From positions 62,001 through 126,000 of the forward strand of contig JAATGG010000090.1 in NCBI GenBank assembly GCA_015654835.1: a stretch of 64,000 nucleotides of DNA, given 5' to 3'. Shown here piece by piece: positions 15,187 to 25,186 of this stretch. The stretch's first letter is position 1; the number at the start of each line of letters is the position of its first letter. Made by a program: the position numbers and the translations under genes. The notes below the pieces were generated by a model. It saw nothing but the letters and a program-made list of their open reading frames with translations. It had not been told where the DNA came from and ran no database searches. This DNA is from Terriglobales bacterium. GTDB lineage: Bacteria; Acidobacteriota; Terriglobia; Terriglobales; Acidobacteriaceae.

Positions 15187-15339
15187 ATGGATCAACGCGC
15201 CATTCTCGACCACCAGTTTCTTGTTGCCGCTTATGTCGTCACCTGGGTCATCCAACTGGGCTATGTGGCCTGGCTGACGGTGAAATGGCGGGCGCAGAAG
15301 CGGGACACCGCACGCATGGAACGCAGCCCGCGGGGCTAA
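15187..15339 (+). CDS. ccmD: CcmD-like single-helix protein
   Basis: This 50-residue frame has one membrane helix (FLVAAYVVTWVIQLGYVAWL) followed by a basic tail (KWRAQKRDTARMERS). Topology, size and position 49 bp after ccmC fit CcmD, the small subunit that stabilises the CcmABC-CcmE complex. Sequence conservation in CcmD is low, so the call rests on context. A purine-rich GAGGAAGAAGGAAAAC lies just before ATG 15187. Confidence 0.75.
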   Translation: MDQRAILDHQFLVAAYVVTWVIQLGYVAWLTVKWRAQKRDTARMERSPRG

Positions 15340-15394
15340 GCCACTCCGATATTTTGCGCCACTATTGCAGGATAGATATCGCAAGCGGGGAGCC

Positions 15395-15413
15395 CGCACC
15401 GGACTCCGGTGCG
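15395..15413 (+). terminator. hairpin after the ccm operon
   Basis: CGCACCGG (15395-15402) pairs perfectly with CCGGTGCG (15406-15413) around a 3-base loop, 55 bp after the ccmD stop. No T-tract follows, so intrinsic termination is uncertain. Confidence 0.35.
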
Positions 15414-15551
15414 GCTCCGGTCTAACACCTTGGTGGGAGGGCCTAACACGCACTTCCCACGGCCCGGCCTCTTTGTGGGATATAAAAATCTTCTCATCCA
15501 TTCGATGATTCAGGTGTGGACAGGTTTCGATCGATCCACAAGGAGACTCGA

Positions 15552-15653
15552 ATGCACGATCTGTTAATTGCCCTCGCCTTCGTCGGTATTGTTATTGCCC
15601 CGGCTCTCGCTGCTGCTCGGTCTGGCACCGAGGCTTCGGACGATTCGGAATAA
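15552..15653 (+). CDS. 33-residue single-helix micropeptide (copy 2)
   Basis: A 33-codon frame encodes MHDLLIALAFVGIVIAPALA plus an acidic tail (RSGTEASDDSE). It matches the micropeptide at 11024-11125 in length, in the Asp3-Leu5 and LAFV positions, in the conserved Pro-Ala near position 17, and in having a polar tail. AAGGAG lies 6 bases before ATG 15552, a near-ideal ribosome site. The helix plus Ala-rich end could be a signal or anchor. The first copy ends in a basic/mixed tail and this one in an acidic tail. It stands 212 bp after ccmD and before aroF. Function is unknown. Confidence 0.65.
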   Translation: MHDLLIALAFVGIVIAPALAAARSGTEASDDSE

Positions 15654-15665
15654 GTGACGGCTGGT

Positions 15666-15729
15666 CAGCTAGCCAGCGAGTCAGCTAGTCGGCAGGCTAG
15701 CTAGTCGGCGAGACAGCTTGTCTGGTGGC
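15666..15729. repeat. octanucleotide tract with CAG/CGG phase
   Basis: Eight 8-bp units follow each other: CAGCTAGC, CAGCGAGT, CAGCTAGT, CGGCAGGC, TAGCTAGT, CGGCGAGA, CAGCTTGT and CTGGTGGC. The sequence then drifts into GGCTGG-rich bases. It resembles the heptamer tracts near the left edge in starting most units with CAG or CGG. It lies between micropeptide copy 2 and aroF. Confidence 0.65.
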
Positions 15730-15820
15730 TGGCTGGTTGGGGATGGGCTGGGGGTGGGGCTTTGTAAATCAATTGCCCTTGTCCGCCCCAACCGATAGAC
15801 TGGTGGTTTGAGGGCCAGTC

Positions 15821-16897
15821 ATGTTAGTTGTCATGAAGGCGCAGGCCACGGCTGAGGAAGTTCAGGCCGTCTGCGAGCACATTGAGCAGTTGGGCTTTCG
15901 TGCTCATGCCCTGCCAGGGGCGCAGCGCACCGCAATCGGCATCACCGGCAACCAGGGCGAAGTGGACCGCGGCAACCTGGAAGAACTGCCCGGGGTGGCC
16001 GAGGTGATTCGCGTGTCAAAGCCCTACAAACTGGCCAGCCGCGAGGTAAAGCAAGAGGACACAATCGTCCGCTTCGCCGGCACCGACGCGACTATTGGCG
16101 GGCGCAATCTGGCGGTCGTGGCGGGTCCGTGTTCCATCGAAAGCCGTGAACAGGCCTTTGCGATTGCCGAGCAGGTTGCGGCATCCGGAGCGCAGTTTTT
16201 TCGCGGCGGCGCGTATAAGCCGCGTACTTCGCCTTACGCCTTTCAAGGGCTGGGGCTGGAAGCGCTGCACATTATGGCCGAGATCCGCGACCGCTTTGGG
16301 CTGCGCATCATTACCGAGGCCATGGACAACGAAACCCTGGACCTGGTGGCCGAATGGGCGGACGTGATCCAGATCGGCGCACGCAACATGCAGAACTTTT
16401 CGCTGCTGAAACATGCAGGGCGGCTGCGCAAGCCGGTGCTGCTGAAGCGCGGCATGAGCGCGACGCTGGACGAGTTTCTGATGGCCGCGGAATACATTTT
16501 GAGCGAAGGCAATTACGAGGTGATTCTGTGCGAGCGGGGCGTGCGCACGTTTGCCGACCACTGCCGCAATACGCTCGACCTGAGCATCGTTCCGGCGGTG
16601 CAAAAGCTGAGCCATTTGCCGATTCTGGTGGACCCGAGCCATGGCACGGGCAAGCGCGACAAGGTGCTGCCGATGGCCCGGGCCGCGATTGCGGCGGGCG
16701 CCGACGGCATTCTGGTCGAGGTGCACAACCAGCCGGAGAAGGCTCTTTCCGATGGGCCGCAGTCCCTCTATCCCGATCAGTTTGCCCGCATGATGGACGA
16801 GATCGAGCAGATTGCGCCGGTGGTTGGGCGCACACTGCCCCGCGGCATTCGTATCGAAACTGCCGCAGCAGGAGCTCATGACGGTTTTGGCAAGTAA
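15821..16897 (+). CDS. aroF: 3-deoxy-7-phosphoheptulonate (DAHP) synthase, AroF type I-beta
   Basis: DAHP synthase condenses phosphoenolpyruvate and erythrose-4-phosphate, the first step of the shikimate pathway. The 358 residues comprise an N-terminal ferredoxin-like regulatory domain (about 1-70) and a TIM-barrel catalytic domain. The barrel shows [38 protein letters not shown] and [11 protein letters not shown], with the metal-binding Cys, His, Glu and Asp. This is the I-beta form also found in Thermotoga and Bacillus. The gene lies outside any aro cluster. A strong hairpin 20 bp after its stop probably ends the transcript. Confidence 0.95.
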   Translation: MLVVMKAQATAEEVQAVCEHIEQLGFRAHALPGAQRTAIGITGNQGEVDRGNLEELPGVAEVIRVSKPYKLASREVKQEDTIVRFAGTDATIGGRNLAVVAGPCSIESREQAFAIAEQVAASGAQFFRGGAYKPRTSPYAFQGLGLEALHIMAEIRDRFGLRIITEAMDNETLDLVAEWADVIQIGARNMQNFSLLKHAGRLRKPVLLKRGMSATLDEFLMAAEYILSEGNYEVILCERGVRTFADHCRNTLDLSIVPAVQKLSHLPILVDPSHGTGKRDKVLPMARAAIAAGADGILVEVHNQPEKALSDGPQSLYPDQFARMMDEIEQIAPVVGRTLPRGIRIETAAAGAHDGFGK

Positions 16898-18074
16898 GCA
16901 CAGGTTTGCAAGGGTAGAAGGCGGCCACCGAGGCCGCCTTTGCGCGTTCGGTCTACTGGCGGTGGCGGCGCTCACGGGCTGCCGTCCCCACGATTTTCCA
17001 CAGTATGCGCCGAATTATCGCGAATATGCCTATGTGACCAACGGCGGCAGCAACACGGTGACGGTGCTGGACGTGGTGAACGTACGGCTGGACCGCGAAG
17101 TGCCGGTGGGGCAGAATCCGGTAGCGGTAGCGGCGAGCGGGACTCGCAACGAAGTCTATGTGGTCAACGCGGGCACAGCGACGGGGCAGGGTTCTCTCTC
17201 GGTGCTCAATGCGGAGAACAATAGCGTCGCGGCCACGATTCCCCTGCACCGCCAGCCGGTTTCCATCGATCTGGACCGCAATGGCGACATGGCCTATGTG
17301 GCCAATTCGGGCTCGAACACGATCTCTGTGATCGACCTGAAGGTGCGGCGCGAAATTGCCGCGATCGGAGCCGGAGAAGAACCGGTGGAAGCACGGCTCA
17401 GCCCCGACGGCAAGACACTGGTAGTGGCCAACCGGCGCGGCAACAGCGTGAGCCTGATCGATCCGGCAACACGCAATGTGCGCGCGGTTTTCGAGAACTG
17501 CCCGGGCGCTGAAAGTGCGGTGATCCTGCCCGACTCCTCCAAGGCGTTTATCGCGTGCGGAGGCGGTCACCAGGTGATGGCGCTTGCACTGGCTCACTCG
17601 GAGGCTCACCCGAACCAGCCGGACCGGCTGGAAACCTTGATGGACGTGGGCCATGCGCCGGTGCAGTTGGCGCTCAAGCCGGATGGCGGCGAGTTGTTCG
17701 TATCGAACTCGCAGAGCAACTCCATCTCAGAGGTCGTGACCGGCACCAACGACGTGGGCGGCGCGTATGCGATGGGCGACAACCCGGTTCGTGGGTTAGT
17801 GACGAAAGACAATTCCCTGCTGTATGTGAGCAATCTGCATTCGCAGGAAGTCACGGTGTATAGCATCGACGACGGCAAGCGCATCGCGTCCATCCATGTG
17901 GGCGACGGGCCATCGGCACTGGCGTTTTCAAGCGCGGGGCATCTGCTGTTTGTGGTGGATGCGCGCTCCGCCGATGTGGCGGTGGTGCGGACGGCTTCGC
18001 GGTCGCTGTTTACGCTGCTGCCTGCCGGGCGTGCGCCGAATGCAATTGCGGTGAAGGCTTTCAAGCTGCCGTAG
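16878..18074 (+). CDS. beta-propeller (YVTN-repeat) lipoprotein
   Basis: This predicted 398-residue exported lipoprotein has a basic N-region, the hydrophobic stretch [15 protein letters not shown], and a lipobox ending in Cys at about residue 35. The rest is made of repeated 40-45-residue blades with the pattern [38 protein letters not shown] and [15 protein letters not shown], that is a YVTN/NHL-type propeller of about seven blades. Such proteins usually bind partners or cell-surface polymers; no enzyme motif is visible. ATG 16878 follows AGGAGCTC and overlaps aroF by 20 bp. The aroF terminator hairpin falls in its signal-peptide codons. Confidence 0.85.
   Translation: MTVLASKHRFARVEGGHRGRLCAFGLLAVAALTGCRPHDFPQYAPNYREYAYVTNGGSNTVTVLDVVNVRLDREVPVGQNPVAVAASGTRNEVYVVNAGTATGQGSLSVLNAENNSVAATIPLHRQPVSIDLDRNGDMAYVANSGSNTISVIDLKVRREIAAIGAGEEPVEARLSPDGKTLVVANRRGNSVSLIDPATRNVRAVFENCPGAESAVILPDSSKAFIACGGGHQVMALALAHSEAHPNQPDRLETLMDVGHAPVQLALKPDGGELFVSNSQSNSISEVVTGTNDVGGAYAMGDNPVRGLVTKDNSLLYVSNLHSQEVTVYSIDDGKRIASIHVGDGPSALAFSSAGHLLFVVDARSADVAVVRTASRSLFTLLPAGRAPNAIAVKAFKLP
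16918..16940 (+). terminator. aroF terminator-like hairpin inside the next gene
   Basis: AAGGCGGCC (16918-16926) pairs perfectly with GGCCGCCTT (16932-16940) around ACCGA, followed by TTGCGC. It lies 20 bp past the aroF stop and within the signal-peptide codons of the propeller lipoprotein. It may limit read-through into that gene. Confidence 0.5.
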
Positions 18075-18111
18075 GGCGTCTCTCACATCTCCACTCTCGA
18101 TTTGAAGATAT

Positions 18112-18166
18112 ACAACGCCTCGCATTTTCTTATCTCCAGATGGAGAGAAGGGATGCGAGGCGTTGT
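18112..18166. terminator. bidirectional hairpin between convergent genes
   Basis: ACAACGCCTCGCAT (18112-18125) and ATGCGAGGCGTTGT (18153-18166) form a perfect 14-bp stem. It encloses a second small hairpin, TCTCC-AGA-TGGAGA. The structure sits exactly between the propeller lipoprotein gene and yihY, which converge. Confidence 0.7.
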
Positions 18167-18192
18167 AAGTGGATAAGTAACACTGGACGAAT

Positions 18193-19113
18193 CTAACTGC
18201 CCTTCTTTTCTCCCAGGCGCATGACGCTGAACTGCGCGCCGGCAAACAAGATGAGCCCCGAGACATAGGACCAGAACAGGAGTCCGACGGATACGTAAAA
18301 CGGTCCGTAGAGAGCCTTGAGGTCGAGCCTGGGAAGAAACAGCACGAAGATATACTTAGCCACCAGCCAGATGAGTCCAGTTACAACGGAGGCGCGCAGG
18401 ACCGGCATGGGCGGCACTTTGCAGTTAGGCAGCAACCAATAGATGGCGAAGAAAAACAGGATGCAGGCGATGCCGCTTGAAACGATCATCCATAAGGTGC
18501 TGATCCATGCGAACACGAAATTGTCGGTATGGTGAAAGAACACATAGGTCAGCAACTCGCGCTGCCAGGCGCTGAGCAGCACGCTGATCATGGCCAGGGC
18601 CACCATCAGAATCGCCAAGCCGAATGCGACAACCTGATTGAGAAGATAGTTGCGGCTCTTGGTAACGCCCCAGGCCTGATTGAGCGCAACTTCGAGGGGA
18701 AGAAAGATGCCCGTGCAGGAGATGAGAATGACGATCAAGGAAAAGATCTGCACCTTGTGGCGCGGAGCGGCAAGGGCCAGATGGCTCGCGATCCAATCCT
18801 GATTGGAGGGCAGAAAGTAACGCACCATGTCACTGACAACAGCGGCCATGGTGGCCGAGTGAAAGAACGAAAGCGCGATGGTGTAAAGCAGCACGATGAA
18901 GGGGATGAACGAAAGAATGGCATTGGCCGCAACGCTGAAGGCATACGTATGCACTTCACTGTCGAGCAGATAGGTGATGAGCGCTTTGCCATCTTTGCGC
19001 CAGCGATACCATTTGGATTTGGACGCGGGTTCGACCGATTCAAGAGCATCGATTGTGCCGGCCACTTCGACGGGTGTTTCTTCGTAAGTACCGGAATTTG
19101 AGACGTTAGCCAC
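18193..19113 (-). CDS. YihY/BrkB-family inner-membrane protein
   Basis: This 306-residue protein of the YihY (formerly RNase BN) family has six membrane segments. AFSVAANAILSFIPFIVLLY near residue 65, LEVALNQAWGVTKSRNYL in the middle and GPFYVSVGLLFWSYVSGLILFAGAQF at the end are the family hallmarks. The older RNase assignment has been withdrawn, and the function is unknown, perhaps a transporter or envelope protein. An N-terminal cytosolic extension of about 50 residues carries a Lys/Arg-rich stretch (SKSKWYRWRKDGK). It is transcribed alone. Confidence 0.9.
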   Translation of the reverse strand: MANVSNSGTYEETPVEVAGTIDALESVEPASKSKWYRWRKDGKALITYLLDSEVHTYAFSVAANAILSFIPFIVLLYTIALSFFHSATMAAVVSDMVRYFLPSNQDWIASHLALAAPRHKVQIFSLIVILISCTGIFLPLEVALNQAWGVTKSRNYLLNQVVAFGLAILMVALAMISVLLSAWQRELLTYVFFHHTDNFVFAWISTLWMIVSSGIACILFFFAIYWLLPNCKVPPMPVLRASVVTGLIWLVAKYIFVLFLPRLDLKALYGPFYVSVGLLFWSYVSGLILFAGAQFSVMRLGEKKGS

Positions 19114-19536
19114 GGATGACTCCCTGTCTGGCGGTGAAGATTCCTCACGGTTTCGATACGCGTAGGGAGCGCAACCGTCGGGGGTGTTTCTTTAAGGATA
19201 TCCTGTTCCGCGAATCTGCGCTGTGATCGGGAAAGAGGGAGAACCCTCGTTCCACGCGGGTTTTGTGCAACCGGCCTCGATTCGGCAGCTTCGATTGCGC
19301 ACACAAGGCAGCGGAAGTAACGGGTCGAAGTTACTGGAACAGGTAGGCATGTTTCCCGATTTGGTCTATCTATAGGTCTGGGGCACCTATGCATCCGCGA
19401 TTTATTTTCTTCTTGCATCCTTAGTCGATTCCTGCCATAACTGGAGCACGGCGCGCCCAAGGGGTGAGCTGTCAACGAAAAATGGAAGGCCGTTTGCATT
19501 GAATGTCTTTTGTTTTTTTCTGCACGACTCCGACTT
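19114..19536. other. non-coding spacer left of the cold-shock leader
   Basis: No gene is supported. Read on the minus strand, short open frames run through it, but without ribosome sites or recognisable protein. AT-richer bases near 19500-19520 (TTTTGTTTTTTTCTG) may belong to a promoter region. Confidence 0.3.
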
Positions 19537-19652
19537 AGAGCAGTTCTCCTATTTGTGTGGTGTTTCCAGAGGCGTGCGGGGCGGCGTTTTATCAAGGAAA
19601 ACGCCACTTAGCGGTCGCGGTTTCTCTCTGCGGCCATAGGAGAACTGCTATT
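19537..19652. repeat. nested-palindrome element, divergent copy D, in the cold-shock leader
   Basis: Outer arms AGCAGTTCTCCTAT (19539-19552) and ATAGGAGAACTGCT (19636-19649) pair perfectly. An inner stem GGCGTTTT (19583-19590)/AAAACGCC (19598-19605) closes the loop ATCAAGG. Size (about 115 bp), the AGAGC start, the inner hairpin followed by CACTTRGCR and the GARAACKGCT end repeat the design of copies A-C, although the bases differ. It lies 70 bp before the csp start and may form part of its mRNA leader. Confidence 0.7.
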
Positions 19653-19722
19653 GGCATGACATCCAGCTACCGCGCGCAGGGAGCGGCGAAGTTATGCCAC
19701 TTACAAGAAAAGGAGAGGTCGA

Positions 19723-19929
19723 GTGAAGGAACAAGGTGTCGTCAAGTGGTTCAATGGCGCCAAGGGATATGGCTTTATTCAACGGGCAACGGGAGAGGAT
19801 GTCTTTGTTCATTTTTCCGCGATTCAGGAGAACGGATATAAGACGTTGAACGAGGGCGAGGCTGTCGAATTCGAATGTCAGCAAGGACCTAAAGGCCTGA
19901 ACGCAGCGAACGTCTTGCGGGCTTCATAA
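19723..19929 (+). CDS. cold-shock domain protein (CspA family)
   Basis: This 68-residue single-stranded nucleic-acid chaperone has both RNA-binding motifs of the CSD fold intact: KGYGFIQR (RNP1) and VFVHFSAI (RNP2). The start [10 protein letters not shown] is typical. It probably melts RNA structure at low temperature or in stress. The GTG start at 19723 follows AAAAGGAGAGGTCGA, a strong ribosome site. A large palindromic element lies just upstream. Csp genes often have structured thermo-responsive leaders, so the element may take part in control, but this is inference. Confidence 0.95.
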   Translation: MKEQGVVKWFNGAKGYGFIQRATGEDVFVHFSAIQENGYKTLNEGEAVEFECQQGPKGLNAANVLRAS

Positions 19930-19981
19930 CTTCATTTTTTTACACGCGAGCTTTGAGGCGGAGGGCCGTGTATCTCGGCAC

Positions 19982-21235
<1,254 letters not shown>

Positions 21236-21677
21236 TTTATCGGAATGAGGGAACCGGCGGCATTCCTTTCTGCGTAGGTAACACTATGGCATTTTTCAGA
21301 ACCCTTGTTGAGGTTCTGGCTGAGGTTTTGAAGGTGGAGTTTTGAGCAACATGCCGGGCGGTTGCTCCCTTCGGGCTGCACGGACATCTAATGAAGAGCT
21401 TCGGTTTCCACCTTTTCTGAAAAGTGACCAAGCGTGTTCGATTGCGAACGAGTTGCACGAAATCGAACACCCGGGGCCGTAGCGGGGAATGGTGTCACGC
21501 ACGCATCCCTTTTAGTTTCAGTCTAGTTTCCCCTCTGCGGCTTTGGCCGCTCGAATGCAATTGAAGCAAGCAGGAACCTGGCTCCGACGGCCTTCCCTAG
21601 TTTATGCTGCCTGGTCTTGAGCGACCGGCACGCGGGCCGAAGGGGGAGAGTGGGTCCTGCGAAGAAGGAGGTTTTTT
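21236..21677. promoter_or_regulatory. divergent spacer queG / STAS gene with inverted repeat
   Basis: No gene is seen. A perfect 10-bp inverted repeat GTGTTCGATT (21434-21443)/AATCGAACAC (21461-21470) with a 17-bp spacer stands in the middle. This could be an operator for either divergent gene. Confidence 0.35.
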
Positions 21678-22076
21678 ATGAACAGCATCGTATGCGAGAC
21701 GAGCCGATATGACTCCCCGGGATGTGAGGCGGGCGGTTATGAAGAGGCTGGGCCGATGATTGTGGCGGCGGATGGAATTCGTGAACTGGTACGCGGCAAC
21801 GAGCGGTGTTTTTTGGAGCAAATGAAACCGCTGGTGCGCCAGCAAAGCATTTTGCTGGATCTGCGCACTGTGGAACGGATCGACGCGGCGGGCATTGCCA
21901 CGCTGATCACGCTGTATGGCGAGGCCCGCGACCGAGGGCACAACTTTGCGGTGTGCAATGCGTCGGGGCGGGTGAGGGAGATCCTGGAGCTGGTTGGTTT
22001 AGACCGCGTCCTCCTGTCCCACATTTTGGTTCAAAGTTCACATACTGGCGTTCATTTCGAGAGACCGGCGGCTTAA
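21678..22076 (+). CDS. STAS-domain protein (anti-sigma-factor antagonist-like)
   Basis: This 132-residue protein has a STAS fold: ILLDLRTVERIDAAGIATLITLYGEA, with the conserved D-S/A-x-G loop, and then RGHNFAVCNASGRVREILELVGLDRV. SpoIIAA-type STAS proteins switch anti-sigma factors by phosphorylation of a Ser or Thr in that loop. Here the position is Asp-Ala-Ala-Gly, so the phosphorylatable Ser is replaced by Ala, which would argue against classical Ser phosphorylation. AAGGAGG precedes ATG 21678 closely. No kinase or phosphatase is adjacent. Confidence 0.85.
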   Translation: MNSIVCETSRYDSPGCEAGGYEEAGPMIVAADGIRELVRGNERCFLEQMKPLVRQQSILLDLRTVERIDAAGIATLITLYGEARDRGHNFAVCNASGRVREILELVGLDRVLLSHILVQSSHTGVHFERPAA

Positions 22077-22388
22077 AACAGGACAGTGCGCCTCAAAAAT
22101 TCATCCTGCGTCTATGAAACGTCTCAAATAACGAAAATTCCCACCTGAGAGTACAACGTGACTCTTTCTGCAAGCGAATCGTATGTGATGGTGGACACAG
22201 GCAACCATACGCGGCGGGAGATATTCGTACTGGCGACTTATGAATGCCGCGAGGCGTAGTCAGATGTCTGGATGACTCGCACGCGCTTAGCCAGTAGCTC
22301 GCCGTTGCTTGTTGAAGCACTGAGCCTCCGTACGCACCCACTCATGCGGATTGTCCCCGCGGAATCCTACATATGGAGGATTCATCCC
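22077..22388 (+). other. spacer before ppdK
   Basis: No gene is seen. An in-frame ATG-less extension of ppdK is open from 22272, but the best start, with GGAGG, is at 22389. The spacer probably holds the ppdK promoter; no motif could be named. Confidence 0.3.
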
Positions 22389-25133
22389 ATGACGCATGGC
22401 GTGGTGGATCAGTTACTTGCGGCTAACGCAAGCTCGACGAAAACCTCAACCAAGTACGTCTATTTCTTCGGCGGCGGGTCGGCGGATGGGAATGGACGCA
22501 TGAAGGATGTGCTGGGCGGCAAAGGCGCCGGCCTGGCGGAAATGACCAATGCGGGTTTGCCCGTGCCCCCGGGATTCACAATTCAGACGGAGGCTTGTCG
22601 CGAGTATATGCGCGGCTCCGTGAGCCCGGAGGTCGATAGCGAGATGCACAGCGCGCTGCAGCGTCTGGAACGGCTGCAAGGGCAGAAACTGGGGGCGGGC
22701 GAAAATCCGCTGCTGGTCTCGGTCCGCTCGGGCGCCAAGTTCTCGATGCCAGGGATGATGGACACTATTCTCAACCTGGGCTTGAACGATCACGCGGTAG
22801 AAGCGGTGGCCCGGCGCAGCAACAATCCGCGTTTCGCCTACGACTCTTACCGGCGCCTGATCCAGATGTTCGGGGACGTGGTTCTGGATGTGGACAAGAA
22901 GAAGTTTGAAGCGATCTTCGACGGCATCAAGCATCGGGAGGGCGTGAAGTTCGATTACGAACTGAGCCCCGAGGCGCTGAAAGAAGTCATCGTGGAGTAC
23001 AAGAAGCTGGTGAAGCGGGAGACGCACAAGGACTTTCCGCAGGACCCGCTGGATCAACTGGTGCAGGCGCGCAATGCCGTATTCCGCAGTTGGAAGAACG
23101 ACCGGGCGAAGACCTATCGGCGCATCAATCACATCGACGACTGGCTGGGCACGGCGGTGAACGTGCAGGCCATGGTATTCGGGAACCTGGGCGAAAACTC
23201 CGGCACGGGCGTGGGCTTTACGCGCAACCCGGCGACCGGCGAGCGCATGTTCTTTGGGGAATACCTGATGAACGCGCAGGGCGAAGACGTGGTGTCGGGC
23301 GTGCGGACGCCGCTGCCGATCAGCGAGCTTGAGCGCACCATGCCCAAGGTCTACGACCATCTGCGGGCGATCACCTGGAAGATGGAAAAGCATTATCGCG
23401 ACATGCAGGATTTCGAGTTCACCATCCAGGATGGCAAGCTCTATATGCTGCAGACGCGCAACGGCAAGCGGACCGGACTGGCCGCGGTGCGCATCGCCAT
23501 CGACATGGTGCGCGAAGGGCTGATCACGCAGGAAGAGGCGATCTTCCGTGTCGAGCCGAACCAGTTATATGACTTTCTGGTTCCGCGGCTCGATGAAAAG
23601 GGCGCGGAGATCGAGTTGCTGGCGACCGGACTGCCGGCCTCGCCGGGAGCGGCTGTAGGGCAGATTGTTTTCACGGCGGAAGACGCGGTGAGACATCACG
23701 ACAGCGGCAGCTTTAAATCGATCATTCTGGTTCGCGGCGAAACCACGCCTGAAGATATCGCGGGCATGGAAGTGGCTTCGGGCATATTGACTTCGCGCGG
23801 CGGCATGACCTCGCACGCGGCGGTGGTGACGCGCGGCATGGGCAAGTGCTGCGTGGCGGGCGCAGGCGACTGCCAGGTAGACGAGGCGCGCAAGGAACTG
23901 CGGGTGAAGGGCCGCATCTTCAGGCAGGGCGATTGGATTTCTCTGGATGGGACGACGGGGCGGGTGATCGACGGCAAGCTGAAGACGCTTCCGGCGCAGC
24001 CGGACGATCCCGATCTGGTGAAGTTCATGAGCTGGGTGGACCCGATTCGCAAACTGCGGGTAATGGCCAACGCCGACATTCCGCGGGATGCGAAACAGGC
24101 GATTCAGTTCGGCGCGGAAGGCATCGGACTTTGCCGCACGGAGCATATGTTCTTTGCCGAGGACCGGATTCCGCACATGCGGACGATGATCATGGCGGAG
24201 ACGGAGAAGGACCGCCGCGAAGCCTTGAAGAAGCTGCTACCGATGCAGCGCGCCGACTTTGTGGGACTCTTCAAGGCCATGGGATCGTTGCCGGTGGTGA
24301 TCCGGCTGCTCGATCCGCCACTGCACGAGTTCCTGCCGAAACGCGAGGACCTGCTGGTGGAGATTGCGCATCTGGAAGACAACAAGCCGCGCTCGCCGAA
24401 GCTGAAGGAGTTGCGCACGATTCTGGCGCGGGTCGAGGATCTGCACGAGATGAATCCCATGCTCGGGTTGCGCGGATGCCGCTTGGGCATTGCGTATCCG
24501 GAGATCACGGAGATGCAGGCCCGGGCGATTTTCGAGGCTGCGGCCAACGTGAAGAATCATGGCGGAGAACCGCATCTTGAGATCATGGTTCCGCTGATTG
24601 GGTCCATCGACGAGATGCGCAACCAGACGCACATTATTCGCCGGGTTGCCGAGCAGGTGTTCAAGGAGAAGGAAGTCACGGTCGACTATCTGGTGGGCAC
24701 CATGATCGAACTGCCTCGCGCCGCTTTGACGGCCGACCAGATAGCCGAAGAGGCGGAATTCTTCAGCTTCGGCACGAACGACCTGACGCAGACCACGTTC
24801 GGTATTTCGCGCGACGACATCAACAAGTTCCTGCCGGCTTATATGAAGCACGGCATCTTCAAACAGGACCCGTTCGCGACGCTGGATCAGTCGGGAGTGG
24901 GCGTGCTGGTGAAGATGGCGACGGCGAAGGGACGCAACACCCGGCCCACGCTGAAGGTGGGTATCTGCGGCGAACATGGCGGCGATCCTGAAACCGTGAA
25001 GTTCTGCCACAAGATCGGGCTGAACTATGTATCGTGCTCGCCCTTCCGGTTGTTGACGGCGCGGCTGGCGGCTGGGCAGGCGGCACTCCAGGAACAACAG
25101 ACGGGGCCAGACCTGCATAACGGCACCTGCTGA
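22389..25133 (+). CDS. ppdK: pyruvate, phosphate dikinase
   Basis: PpdK interconverts pyruvate, ATP and Pi with phosphoenolpyruvate, AMP and PPi, serving gluconeogenesis or PPi-linked glycolysis. The 914-residue protein has the N-terminal ATP-grasp domain (KYVYFFGGGSADGNGRMKD, GAGLAEMTNAGLPVPPGFT), the swivelling phospho-His domain with GGMTSHAAVVTRGMG (His476), and the C-terminal PEP barrel with GLCRTEHMFF and GICGEHGGDP containing the catalytic Cys860. ATG 22389 follows GGAGG and gives the usual family length. A strong terminator follows at 25151. Confidence 0.97.
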   Translation: MTHGVVDQLLAANASSTKTSTKYVYFFGGGSADGNGRMKDVLGGKGAGLAEMTNAGLPVPPGFTIQTEACREYMRGSVSPEVDSEMHSALQRLERLQGQKLGAGENPLLVSVRSGAKFSMPGMMDTILNLGLNDHAVEAVARRSNNPRFAYDSYRRLIQMFGDVVLDVDKKKFEAIFDGIKHREGVKFDYELSPEALKEVIVEYKKLVKRETHKDFPQDPLDQLVQARNAVFRSWKNDRAKTYRRINHIDDWLGTAVNVQAMVFGNLGENSGTGVGFTRNPATGERMFFGEYLMNAQGEDVVSGVRTPLPISELERTMPKVYDHLRAITWKMEKHYRDMQDFEFTIQDGKLYMLQTRNGKRTGLAAVRIAIDMVREGLITQEEAIFRVEPNQLYDFLVPRLDEKGAEIELLATGLPASPGAAVGQIVFTAEDAVRHHDSGSFKSIILVRGETTPEDIAGMEVASGILTSRGGMTSHAAVVTRGMGKCCVAGAGDCQVDEARKELRVKGRIFRQGDWISLDGTTGRVIDGKLKTLPAQPDDPDLVKFMSWVDPIRKLRVMANADIPRDAKQAIQFGAEGIGLCRTEHMFFAEDRIPHMRTMIMAETEKDRREALKKLLPMQRADFVGLFKAMGSLPVVIRLLDPPLHEFLPKREDLLVEIAHLEDNKPRSPKLKELRTILARVEDLHEMNPMLGLRGCRLGIAYPEITEMQARAIFEAAANVKNHGGEPHLEIMVPLIGSIDEMRNQTHIIRRVAEQVFKEKEVTVDYLVGTMIELPRAALTADQIAEEAEFFSFGTNDLTQTTFGISRDDINKFLPAYMKHGIFKQDPFATLDQSGVGVLVKMATAKGRNTRPTLKVGICGEHGGDPETVKFCHKIGLNYVSCSPFRLLTARLAAGQAALQEQQTGPDLHNGTC

Positions 25134-25150
25134 ACCCACGACTGGTGAAA

Positions 25151-25186
25151 CGCGGGGGGCACGGCTGAAAAGCCGCGCCCCCCGCG
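25151..25186 (+). terminator. rho-independent terminator of ppdK
   Basis: CGCGGGGGGC (25151-25160) pairs with GCCCCCCGCG (25177-25186). An inner CGGCT-GAAA-AGCCG lies inside, and TATTTTAG follows. It lies 18 bp beyond the ppdK stop. Confidence 0.8.

Noticed and set aside
22446-23393. 315-codon frame opposite ppdK
   Set aside because: Antisense to a complete ppdK; His/Arg/Leu-rich and without a start region.
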